Below are positions 1 through 6,694 of a DNA stretch of 18,279 nucleotides, in pieces. This DNA is from Candidatus Kaiserbacteria bacterium RIFCSPHIGHO2_12_FULL_56_13. GTDB lineage: Bacteria; Patescibacteriota; Minisyncoccia; Phycocordibacterales; Phycocordibacteraceae. Below the pieces are notes generated by a model. The model had not been told where the DNA came from, made no database searches, and saw only the letters and a program-made list of their open reading frames with translations. Every line of letters starts with the position of its first letter. The stretch's first letter is position 1. The translations under genes and the position numbers were made by a program. Location: positions 10,274 to 28,552 of the forward strand of contig MFLS01000023.1 in assembly GCA_001781625.1 (NCBI GenBank), read 5' to 3'.

Positions 1-456
1 CAAAAGGTTCGCGTGACCTACGGCCTCCCCGAACGGCAATTCCGCAACTATGTCCGTAAGGCGCTCGCCATCCACTCTGCCACTCTCATGCCGCACGAAC
101 ATTTGCATGCGCTGCTCGAACTTCGGCTCGACAATGTCGTGTATCGCTTGGGACTTGCCACTACGCGCCGCGGCGCACGTCAAATGGTCGCTCACGGGCA
201 CATTGTGGTGAACGGCAAGAGGGTGCGCGTCCCCTCGTATCAAGTCCGCACGACCGACCGCATTGCGGTGCGGGGGGCGAGCAAAACGCACGGCGTCTTG
301 GCGAACTTCGCTCTACGCGCCGCCGAACGCTCTTTGCCGCGTTGGCTCTCGTGGGACGTGGGGGCCATGGAGGGGGCCGTGACGCAGGTGCCCTCTACAG
401 AGAGCGCGGAGCCCGCAGGAGATTTGCACGCTGTGCTCTCGTTCTATACGCGATAG
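1..456 (+). CDS. rpsD: 30S ribosomal protein S4, 5' truncated
   Basis: Primary 16S rRNA-binding protein of the small subunit body and an early assembly protein. The frame is open from base 1, so the gene begins upstream of the window; about 151 C-terminal codons are present of the roughly 200 usual for S4. The visible part starts in the conserved segment reading YGLPERQFRNYV and continues through the S4 RNA-binding fold (RLDNVVYRLGLA, then RRGARQMVAHGHIVVNGKRV). It ends in LSFYTR, close to the normal S4 ending. A GTG at 13 is internal and is not the start. It is followed 29 nt later by rpoA, the order seen in many bacterial alpha operons. Identification is secure. Confidence 0.97.
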   Translation, partial: QKVRVTYGLPERQFRNYVRKALAIHSATLMPHEHLHALLELRLDNVVYRLGLATTRRGARQMVAHGHIVVNGKRVRVPSYQVRTTDRIAVRGASKTHGVLANFALRAAERSLPRWLSWDVGAMEGAVTQVPSTESAEPAGDLHAVLSFYTR

Positions 457-485
457 TTTATTACTCACCGGTAACCGATTGAGTT

Positions 486-1439
486 ATGGAATACCACATC
501 ACTTTGCCCAGCAAGCCCCGCGTTGTTTCTGAAGAGAAACTGCAGGGCGTGTACGAAATAGATTCGCTCTACCCGGGCTACGGCCACACCTTGGGGAACA
601 GTTTGCGCCGCATCATCCTCTCTTCGCTCCCGGGCGCGACCGTGACCTCGGTCAAGATCGAAGGCGTGCCGCACGAATTTGCAACGATCGAGGGCATGCG
701 TGAGTCAGTCATCGAGCTTTTGCTCAATTTGAAGAAAGTACACTTTATCCTTCATGGCGACGAACCGCAGGCGATCAAGCTCAAAGCCAAGGGGACGAAA
801 AGCGTGACAGCAGCCGACCTCGATCTCCCCTCGCAAGTCGAGATCATGAATCCTGATCAGCACATCGCCGAGCTTTCAGGCAAAAACGAGTTTGAGATGG
901 AAGCAACGATCGAGCGGGGCCTTGGCTATATCCCGCGCGAAGTGCTGACGAAAGAAAAAGTAGACATCGGTACGATCGCGCTTGACGCGACCTTTACCCC
1001 GATCCGCCGCGTCAACTATGAGGTCGAGAACATGCGCGTGGGCGACCGCACTGACTTCAATCGCTTGCGTATTCTGATCGAGACGAATGGCACAATCACG
1101 CCGCGTGCGGCGTTGGAGAACGCGATCGAGACCATGATCCACCAGCTCAAGGCCGTAGTCGGCTTTCAAGAGGAGCCCGCGGTCACATCAGCGGCCGAAA
1201 AAGAAGATGTCGGCCCTGCCGAAGGCGCCCCCACCTCTCAAGGGAAGACCAAGACCGCTGATCTTGGCCTCTCGGCACGCACCGCGGCGGCGCTTGAAGA
1301 GGCGGGCATCAAGACCGCCGCCGGTCTTGCCCGCAAGTCGGTCGCGACCTTGAAAGAGGTTGAGGGAGTCGGCGACAAGGCGATCGAGGAGATCAATGCG
1401 GCTCTCGGCAAGCTCGGTTTTGCCTTGAAGGGCGAATAA
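486..1439 (+). CDS. rpoA: DNA-directed RNA polymerase subunit alpha
   Basis: The alpha subunit dimerises to nucleate RNA polymerase assembly, and its C-terminal domain contacts promoter UP elements and activators. The 317 residues match the normal length. The N-terminal domain carries the dimerisation signature GYGHTLGNSLRR (about residues 31-42) and ends near residue 230. An acidic, Ala-rich linker follows (about 230-255). The CTD (about 258-317) has the helix-hairpin-helix pattern LSARTAAALEEAGI and VEGVGDKAIEEI, so the DNA-binding Arg region is kept. The ATG start at 486 fits the family N-terminus (MEYHITLPSKP). No SD is seen upstream. The stop is 4 nt before rplQ, implying translational coupling. 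Confidence 0.98.
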   Translation: MEYHITLPSKPRVVSEEKLQGVYEIDSLYPGYGHTLGNSLRRIILSSLPGATVTSVKIEGVPHEFATIEGMRESVIELLLNLKKVHFILHGDEPQAIKLKAKGTKSVTAADLDLPSQVEIMNPDQHIAELSGKNEFEMEATIERGLGYIPREVLTKEKVDIGTIALDATFTPIRRVNYEVENMRVGDRTDFNRLRILIETNGTITPRAALENAIETMIHQLKAVVGFQEEPAVTSAAEKEDVGPAEGAPTSQGKTKTADLGLSARTAAALEEAGIKTAAGLARKSVATLKEVEGVGDKAIEEINAALGKLGFALKGE

Positions 1440-1443
1440 TACT

Positions 1444-1794
1444 ATGGCGTCAAGCAAAGCGCGTTCATTCAATCGACCGGCGAATCAACGCCGGGCGCTC
1501 TTGCGTTCACTCGCGCGCTCGTTGATTATCCACGAGCGCGTCTCAACGACTGAAGCAAAAGCCAAAGAGCTCCGTCCCTACATCGAGCGCTTGGTGAGCT
1601 ATGGCAAGCAAAATACCCTTGCCTCCCGCCGGCTCGCGGTTGCAAAGCTTGGCGACCCAAGGACAGTAAAAAAGCTCTTCACCACGATCGGGCCGCGCTA
1701 CAAGGAGCGAGCCGGCGGATATACGCGCATCGTGAAGAGGGCGAAGCGTGGCAGAAACGACGCGCGCCTTCTTGCATATATTGCCTTTGTTTAG
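1444..1794 (+). CDS. rplQ: 50S ribosomal protein L17
   Basis: L17 lies near the peptide exit tunnel of the large subunit. The 116 residues match the usual bacterial length. The N-terminus has the family block FNRPANQRRALLRSLARSLI followed by HERVSTTEAKAKELRPYIERL. The body ends in a basic GGYTRIVKRAKRGRNDA and a hydrophobic tail ending AYIAFV. The gene sits between rpoA (4-nt gap) and rplM (4-nt gap to the chosen start) with no SD, so it is probably translated as part of the same polycistronic message. Confidence 0.97.
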   Translation: MASSKARSFNRPANQRRALLRSLARSLIIHERVSTTEAKAKELRPYIERLVSYGKQNTLASRRLAVAKLGDPRTVKKLFTTIGPRYKERAGGYTRIVKRAKRGRNDARLLAYIAFV

Positions 1795-1798
1795 TTAT

Positions 1799-2161
1799 AT
1801 GGCCGCGATGAAAGCCGTTACCCACACGATAAACGCAACGAACCGCACTTTGGGACGGGTCGCAAGCGAAGCCGCGCATGCGCTTATGGGCAAGCGTTCG
1901 GTAAGCTTTGCCAAAAACGAGGTCGCGGCCATCAAGGTCGTGATAGAGAACGCGAGCAAACTCCACCTGCCCGCGCGGCGCGCGGCAGGCAAGATTTATA
2001 AGAGCTACTCGGGCTACCCGGGCGGCCTCTACGAGACCAGCATGAAGGAGATGATTGTCAAAAAGGGAATCGAGGAGGTGGTGCGTCGCACGGTCGACGG
2101 GATGATCCCGAGGAACAAGCTCCGCGCGCCGCGAATGAAGAATCTGACCATTTATGCCTAA
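1799..2161 (+). CDS. rplM: 50S ribosomal protein L13 (short form)
   Basis: L13 is an early-assembly 23S rRNA-binding protein. The core is clear: THTINATNRTLGRVASEAA near the N-terminus, then GYPGGLYETSMKEM, and VDGMIPRNKLRAPRMKNL at the C-terminus. At about 117-120 residues it is shorter than the roughly 142 usual in bacteria, because it stops soon after the NKLRAPRMKNL segment. Two ATGs are possible, at 1799 (MAAMKAV) and 1808 (MKAV). The first is 4 nt after the rplQ stop and was chosen for that reason; the second fits the family N-terminus equally well. Its stop overlaps the rpsI start by 8 nt. Confidence 0.95.
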   Translation: MAAMKAVTHTINATNRTLGRVASEAAHALMGKRSVSFAKNEVAAIKVVIENASKLHLPARRAAGKIYKSYSGYPGGLYETSMKEMIVKKGIEEVVRRTVDGMIPRNKLRAPRMKNLTIYA

Positions 2162-2555
2162 AAACTCCGACTACATTACTGCGGTGGGCCGTCGTAAGAC
2201 CTCAACCGCATCGGTTCGCATCTTGGCGGGGAAAGACGACTCTATCCGCATAAACGGCAAGACGCCGCTCGAATATTTCAAAACGAGAGACCGCGTCGAT
2301 GTGGTAGAAGAGGCGCTGAAAAAGGCCGAGAGCACGAATGTGTATTCAGTACAGGCGAACGTCTCGGGTGGCGGCATCTCCTCGCAGGCGGGCGCCGTGC
2401 GCCACGCTATCGCTCGCGCCCTTATTAAGGCCGAACCGGGGACTCGTAAAACCTTGAAAGCACTCGGTTATCTTACTCGTGACCCACGCGCTAAAGAACG
2501 CAAGAAACCCGGCCTCAAAAAAGCCCGCAAAGCCCCTCAGTGGAGTAAGCGTTAA
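2154..2555 (+). CDS. rpsI: 30S ribosomal protein S9
   Basis: S9 contributes a C-terminal tail that reaches the P-site tRNA in the small subunit. The 133 residues include the N-terminal YITAVGRRKTSTASVRIL, the central VSGGGISSQAGAVRHAIARAL and the basic C-terminus ending QWSKR. The terminal Lys-Arg pair that touches P-site tRNA is kept. It overlaps the end of rplM by 8 nt, a compact form of the conserved rplM-rpsI pair. An intrinsic terminator starts immediately after the stop, so it is the last gene of the ribosomal operon. Confidence 0.97.
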   Translation: MPKNSDYITAVGRRKTSTASVRILAGKDDSIRINGKTPLEYFKTRDRVDVVEEALKKAESTNVYSVQANVSGGGISSQAGAVRHAIARALIKAEPGTRKTLKALGYLTRDPRAKERKKPGLKKARKAPQWSKR

Positions 2556-2557
2556 AG

Positions 2558-2592
2558 AAAAAGCCCCGGCGGTGACGCGCGGGGCTTTTTTT
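2558..2592 (+). terminator. Rho-independent terminator after rpsI
   Basis: An inverted repeat pairs AAAAAGCCCCG (2558-2568) with CGGGGCTTTTT (2580-2590) around an 11-nt loop, with a run of seven T (2586-2592). It begins 2 nt after the rpsI stop and closes the ribosomal operon. Confidence 0.93.
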
Positions 2593-2619
2593 GACTACGC
2601 GGAGATTTTCGGGCATAGT
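2591..2619 (+). promoter_or_regulatory. Promoter of grpE-dnaK, leaderless geometry
   Basis: A -35 box TTGACT (2591-2596) is separated by 17 nt from a -10 box CATAGT (2614-2619). The -35 begins in the T-run of the preceding terminator. The -10 ends 6 nt before the grpE ATG, so a normal start site would fall at or next to the ATG. No CIRCE inverted repeat is visible here. Confidence 0.7.
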
Positions 2620-2625
2620 GGAGAA

Positions 2626-3141
2626 ATGCAAGAGGAGGAGGATGTAAAAATTGAGAGTGAAGACTCTGAGGCTGACCTCAAGGCTGATAAAAAGATCACC
2701 AAGATGCGGGGAGAGATTGAACAACTCCGCAAGGAGAAGCAGGAGTATCTCGACGGCTGGCAGAGGGCCAAGGCCGACTATGTGAACGCCCTGAAGCGCT
2801 TCGAGGGGGAGCGCAAGGGCGCTTCACATGCGGGCCTCTTGCGGGCTATAGAGGCCTTTTTACCGGCCTTTGACGCCCTTGAGCGAGCAGGTCGGCATGG
2901 CGAGCTCTCTAAGGGCTTTCAGGCCATCGTCAAACAGCTTGAAGCGGCATTCAAGGAGCTTGGGGTTGCCGCAATAGGCGAGGTGGGCGAGAAGTTCGAC
3001 CCTGCTTTTCACGAGGCCCTTGGGCAAGATGCGGTAGAAAAAGCGGAGAAAGACGGCGAAGTGACAGCAGTACTTGAAAAAGGGTGGCGAATCGGAGAGA
3101 ATGTCATCCGCCCCGCAAAAGTCCGCGTCGGCAAACACTAA
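2626..3141 (+). CDS. grpE: Nucleotide exchange factor GrpE
   Basis: GrpE releases ADP from DnaK in the Hsp70 cycle. The 171-residue protein has an acidic N-terminus, a long coiled-coil helix (about residues 22-65, including MRGEIEQLRKEKQEYLDGWQRAKADY), a four-helix dimer part, and a C-terminal beta domain. The beta domain has the motif KFDPAFHEALG and an ending with GWRIGENVIRPAKVRVG, matching the family. The ATG at 2626 was chosen because the open frame further upstream runs back through the terminator and rpsI, while a promoter sits directly before this ATG. The stop is 11 nt before dnaK, so the two form one operon. Confidence 0.95.
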   Translation: MQEEEDVKIESEDSEADLKADKKITKMRGEIEQLRKEKQEYLDGWQRAKADYVNALKRFEGERKGASHAGLLRAIEAFLPAFDALERAGRHGELSKGFQAIVKQLEAAFKELGVAAIGEVGEKFDPAFHEALGQDAVEKAEKDGEVTAVLEKGWRIGENVIRPAKVRVGKH

Positions 3142-3152
3142 TTTTACACACT

Positions 3153-5036
3153 ATGGCAAAAATCCTTGGTATCGATTTGGGTACGACTAACTCCGCGATG
3201 GCGGTCGTCGAGGGGGGAGTCCCGCGCGTCCTCGAGAACGCCGAGGGAGCGCGTACGACCCCGTCAATCGTCGCGGTCGGGAAAAACGGCGAGCGCATCG
3301 TGGGCCAGCTTGCGAAGCGCCAATCGGTGACAAACCCTCTGAATACGATTTACCAGATCAAGCGTTTCATCGGCCACAATTTCGACGAGCCGGCGGTGCA
3401 AAAAGACAAGGCCTCGGTGCCTTTTGAGCTTAAGAAGGCCGAGAACGGCGGCATCGATATCAAGATGGCAGGAAAGTGGTATCGGCCTGAAGAGATCTCG
3501 GCCATGATACTCGGCAAACTCAAGGCCGACGCCGAAGCGAAGCTTGGCGAAAAAATCACCGAAGCAGTCATCACTGTCCCCGCTTACTTCAATGACAGTC
3601 AGCGCGCCGCGACGAAAGCCGCGGGACAGATCGCCGGGCTTGAGGTGAAGCGCATCATCAATGAGCCTACGGCCGCGGCCTTGGCCTATGGTTTTAATAA
3701 AAAGAAGGACGAAAAGATCGCGGTCTTCGACTTTGGCGGTGGAACGTTCGACATTTCGATACTCGAGGTGGGTGATGACGTCATTGAGGTGAAATCGACC
3801 GATGGCGATGCGCACTTAGGCGGTAAAGATATCGACCAAAAAATCATTAACTGGCTCGCCGACGAGTTCAAAAAGGAAAGCGGTATCGATGTGCGCGGCG
3901 ATGCGCTCGCGCGCCAGCGTCTTGATGAGGCCGCAGAGAAGGCAAAGATCGAGCTCTCAAGCGCAATGGAGAGCGAAGTGAATATCCCCTTCATCACCTC
4001 CGATGCGTCTGGCCCGCGGCATCTCCTTATCAAGATGACCCGCGCCAAGCTCGAAGAGCTTACGGCCGAGTTCATTGACCGCGCGATCTCGATCACGAAA
4101 CGCGCGATGGAGGCGTCGCCTTTTAAGATTGCCGATATCCACGAGGTCATCTTGGTCGGCGGCCAAACCCGCATGCCAAAGATCCAACAAGCCGTCAAAG
4201 CATTCTTCGGCAAAGAGCCGAATCTCACGGTGAACCCCGATGAGGTGGTTGCGGTCGGGGCCGCCATCCAAGCAGGCATCTTTCAAGGCGATGTCAAAGA
4301 TATCCTCCTTGTCGATGTCATCCCGCTTTCGCTTGCGATCGAGACGATGGGCGGGGTCGCGACCAAGCTCGTCGAGCGCAATACGGCGATACCGACCTCC
4401 CGCACGCAAGTATTTTCGACCGCAAGCGACAACCAGCCCTCGGTCGAGATACATGTGACGCAGGGCGAACGCGCGATGAGCGCCGACAATAAGTCCTTGG
4501 GTAAATTCATGTTGGACGGCATCCCACCTGCGCCTCGTGGCATGCCGCAAATCGAAGTGACCTTTGACGTCGACAGTAACGGCATCCTCACAGTAAAGGC
4601 GAAAGAAAAGACGACCAGCAAGGAGCAATCGATACGCATTGAGGGCTCAACGGGACTCTCGAAGACCGATATCGAAAAGATGCAAAAAGACGCCGAAGCA
4701 CACGCGGCAGATGATGCGAAGCGTAAAGAACTCGTTGATGCGCGCAATGTTGTCGAACAGATAGTCTACGCGGCAGAAAAAGCGATTAAAGAAAACGGCG
4801 AGAAAGTCGGGCCAGAGGTAGTAAAGGAGGTCGCTGACGCTATCGAGGCCGCGAAGACGGCGGCGAAGAGCGAAGATGCGACGACAATAAAAGGAGCGGG
4901 CGAAAAACTTTCTGCAATGATGTCGAAAATAAGCGAAGCCATGGCAAAGCAAGGACCGGCTACAGCCGCCGAAGGCGGTTCGCCCGACGAATCGCAAGGC
5001 GATTCGTCTAGGGACGCCGAATTCAAAGAAAAATAG
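3153..5036 (+). CDS. dnaK: Molecular chaperone DnaK (Hsp70)
   Basis: An ATP-dependent cytosolic chaperone working with GrpE and DnaJ. The 627 residues start MAKILGIDLGTTNS with the phosphate-1 loop, followed by VPAYFNDSQRAATK, NEPTAAALAYG, FDFGGGTFDIS and VILVGGQTRMPKIQ of the ATPase domain. The substrate domain contains DVIPLSLAIETMGG, and a helical lid follows. The ATG at 3153 fits the family; in-frame starts upstream overlap grpE. The last part is unusual: the disordered linker (about residues 600-620) is encoded by two hairpin-forming inverted repeats, after which a DAEFKEK ending survives. That ending resembles the normal EEVD-like bacterial C-terminus. Confidence 0.97.
   Translation: MAKILGIDLGTTNSAMAVVEGGVPRVLENAEGARTTPSIVAVGKNGERIVGQLAKRQSVTNPLNTIYQIKRFIGHNFDEPAVQKDKASVPFELKKAENGGIDIKMAGKWYRPEEISAMILGKLKADAEAKLGEKITEAVITVPAYFNDSQRAATKAAGQIAGLEVKRIINEPTAAALAYGFNKKKDEKIAVFDFGGGTFDISILEVGDDVIEVKSTDGDAHLGGKDIDQKIINWLADEFKKESGIDVRGDALARQRLDEAAEKAKIELSSAMESEVNIPFITSDASGPRHLLIKMTRAKLEELTAEFIDRAISITKRAMEASPFKIADIHEVILVGGQTRMPKIQQAVKAFFGKEPNLTVNPDEVVAVGAAIQAGIFQGDVKDILLVDVIPLSLAIETMGGVATKLVERNTAIPTSRTQVFSTASDNQPSVEIHVTQGERAMSADNKSLGKFMLDGIPPAPRGMPQIEVTFDVDSNGILTVKAKEKTTSKEQSIRIEGSTGLSKTDIEKMQKDAEAHAADDAKRKELVDARNVVEQIVYAAEKAIKENGEKVGPEVVKEVADAIEAAKTAAKSEDATTIKGAGEKLSAMMSKISEAMAKQGPATAAEGGSPDESQGDSSRDAEFKEK
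4964..5008 (+). repeat. Two in-frame hairpin repeats in the dnaK 3' end
   Basis: The first inverted repeat pairs AGCCGCC (4964-4970) with GGCGGTT (4974-4980, one G-T pair) around GAA. The second pairs GACGAATCGC (4986-4995) perfectly with GCGATTCGTC (4999-5008) around AAG. Both lie within the reading frame and encode the Gly/Ser/Asp-rich linker before the DAEF ending. They resemble the GC-rich palindromes of the non-coding patch near 9.9 and 10.9 kb. Confidence 0.75.
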
Positions 5037-5050
5037 TTCGGGTGTATACT
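5022..5050 (+). promoter_or_regulatory. Probable dnaJ promoter
   Basis: TTCAAA (5022-5027) and TATACT (5045-5050) are 17 nt apart; the -35 lies in the last dnaK codons. Twelve nt separate the -10 from the dnaJ ATG, so the leader would be only a few nt. GATATT (5051-5056), 6 nt before the ATG, is an alternative -10. Confidence 0.5.
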
Positions 5051-5062
5051 GATATTAAGAAC

Positions 5063-6139
5063 ATGACAAAGGATTACTATAATGTGCTTGGAGTAGACAG
5101 AAAGGCCTCGACCGACGACATCAAAAAGGCGTTCCGAAAGCTTGCGCAAAAGCATCACCCTGACAAAGGCGGCGATGAGGTGCGCTTCAAAGAGATTACC
5201 GAGGCATACGCAATCTTGAGCGACGAGAGGCGTCGCCGCGAGTACGACACCTATGGTCAAGCATTCCCCGGCGGTGCCCCCGGAGGAGGGCAAGGATTTC
5301 AAGGATTCCCCGGTGGGTTCGATTTCTCACAGTTTCAGCAGGGCGATTTTGATTTTGGCGATCTTTTCGAGGGCTTTGGCGACCTCTTTGGCGGCCGCGG
5401 GGCGCGCGGGCGGACGCGGCGCGGTCGCGACATCTCGATCGACATCGAAGTGTCGTTCAGGGATTCGATTTTCGGGACCAAGCGCTCGGTTCTCCTCGCG
5501 AAGGTAGGCACTTGTGATATCTGCAACGGCACAGGCGGAAAGCCAGGCACGGCGCTTGAGGCCTGCAAGACCTGTGGCGGCTCGGGGCGCGTCCACGAGA
5601 CCCGCAACTCGATCTTGGGCTCTTTTACGAGCGTGCGGATGTGTACCGTGTGCGATGGAGCAGGCAAGGTCCCGAAAGAAAAATGCGCCGAGTGCAAGGG
5701 GGCGGGCGTCAGGCGCAGAGAAGAGGAGATTAATATCACGATCCCTGCCGGCCTTGATTCGGGTGAGATGATACGTATCCCACAACACGGCGAGGCGGTG
5801 AAGGGCGGGCTTGCGGGCGACCTCTATGTAAAGGTGCATGTGAAGCCGCACGCAGTTTTTCGTAAAGAAGGAGCGAACCTCGTGATGCATCTCCCTGTCA
5901 AACTCACTGACGCCCTGCTTGGCACGACGATTATCGTCGAATCTCTCGAGGGCAAGACCCTCGAGGTCAAGGTGCCGACGATGAAAAAACCGGTCGAGAC
6001 GCTCCGCGTACGCGGCAAAGGCGTCCCGGTGGGGAACTTGCGCGGCGACCTTCTGATACATCTTGAGGCGGCGCTCCCGCACAAATTATCCTCAAAGGCA
6101 AAAAAGGCGGTCGAAGACCTCAAGGGCGAGGGGTTATAA
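5063..6139 (+). CDS. dnaJ: Co-chaperone DnaJ (Hsp40)
   Basis: DnaJ delivers substrates to DnaK and stimulates its ATPase. The 358 residues contain a J domain (1-65) with the essential HPD at 32-34 and a Gly/Phe-rich region (about 66-116). A zinc domain has four CxxCxGxG repeats with Cys pairs at 151/154, 168/171, 194/197 and 208/211, followed by the C-terminal beta domains, so it is a complete type I DnaJ. The ATG at 5063 gives the expected N-terminus (MTKDYYNVLGV). A GTG at 5042 is possible but would lie within the promoter. It lies 26 nt after dnaK. Confidence 0.97.
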   Translation: MTKDYYNVLGVDRKASTDDIKKAFRKLAQKHHPDKGGDEVRFKEITEAYAILSDERRRREYDTYGQAFPGGAPGGGQGFQGFPGGFDFSQFQQGDFDFGDLFEGFGDLFGGRGARGRTRRGRDISIDIEVSFRDSIFGTKRSVLLAKVGTCDICNGTGGKPGTALEACKTCGGSGRVHETRNSILGSFTSVRMCTVCDGAGKVPKEKCAECKGAGVRRREEEINITIPAGLDSGEMIRIPQHGEAVKGGLAGDLYVKVHVKPHAVFRKEGANLVMHLPVKLTDALLGTTIIVESLEGKTLEVKVPTMKKPVETLRVRGKGVPVGNLRGDLLIHLEAALPHKLSSKAKKAVEDLKGEGL

Positions 6140-6140
6140 T
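6135..6140 (+). promoter_or_regulatory. Consensus -10 box overlapping the dnaJ stop
   Basis: TATAAT (6135-6140), a perfect -10, overlaps the dnaJ stop codon and ends 6 nt before the GTG at 6147, giving a leaderless start. No convincing -35 lies 17-18 nt upstream. Confidence 0.65.
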
Positions 6141-6146
6141 CCTTAC

Positions 6147-6668
6147 GTGGGTACAGAGAGTCAGTTGAGCGAACTTAACGCCATAGCCACGAGTGGCGTG
6201 CTTTCAGCGTGGGGAGCCGCGAGCGACTTTCTCATTATCCTCGTCCTCGTCGGCGTCCTTTTTTTGTTCGCGTGGTATGTCGGGCGGGGGCCTTTCATCG
6301 GTCTCCTGATGTCTTTTTACGTGGGCTATGCGCTCTACACCGTCTTCCCCTACACCTCGTATCTCCCGAGTTCACCGGCCGGCACTGCGCTTGCAGCTGC
6401 TCTCGCGCTTTACGCGGTTCTCGCTGGCATCGCCTACCTAGTCCTGCGGCGCGCGGTCGTCTCTGACTTCGTCTACATCGGCCTCTTCGGTATGGCGCTC
6501 CTCGCCTTTTTCGGTGCCGGCTTCTTGCTCGCTCTTGCGTATCACGTCTTCCCGGTCCGCGAGCTCTACACCTTCACCCCCGCCATCGACGCCTTGTTTG
6601 CTCCCAAAGAGTATTTCTTTTGGTGGTTCATTGCTCCACTCGTCGGCCTCTTTTTCCTCGCGCGATAA
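6147..6668 (+). CDS. Multi-pass membrane protein, unknown function
   Basis: I do not recognise this family. From the GTG at 6147 it is 173 residues with about five hydrophobic segments (roughly 27-44, 49-69, 78-99, 109-133 and 156-171). The loops are short and there are very few charged residues, and it ends LAR. It has no Cys cluster, no nucleotide-binding motif and no signal-peptidase site. The GTG start is chosen because a perfect -10 box lies 6 nt upstream; the open frame extends back into dnaJ, but that part is basic and overlaps dnaJ coding sequence. It lies between dnaJ and an ABC exporter, each with its own promoter, so the neighbourhood does not define its role. A CvpA-like or small integral membrane protein is possible but not demonstrated. 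Confidence 0.8.
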   Translation: MGTESQLSELNAIATSGVLSAWGAASDFLIILVLVGVLFLFAWYVGRGPFIGLLMSFYVGYALYTVFPYTSYLPSSPAGTALAAALALYAVLAGIAYLVLRRAVVSDFVYIGLFGMALLAFFGAGFLLALAYHVFPVRELYTFTPAIDALFAPKEYFFWWFIAPLVGLFFLAR

Positions 6669-6682
6669 GCGCGTTTTCGTAG

Positions 6683-6688
6683 TACAGT
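6683..6688 (+). promoter_or_regulatory. -10 box of the ABC exporter gene
   Basis: TACAGT (6683-6688) ends 6 nt before the ATG at 6695, the same leaderless spacing as at tyrS, trpS and grpE. No -35 is recognisable. Confidence 0.55.
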
Positions 6689-6694
6689 AGTCTG

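Noticed and set aside
3264..4747. Several long minus-strand open frames opposite dnaK
   Set aside because: They are opposite a fully conserved dnaK and arise from its GC-rich codon bias; no family features are seen.
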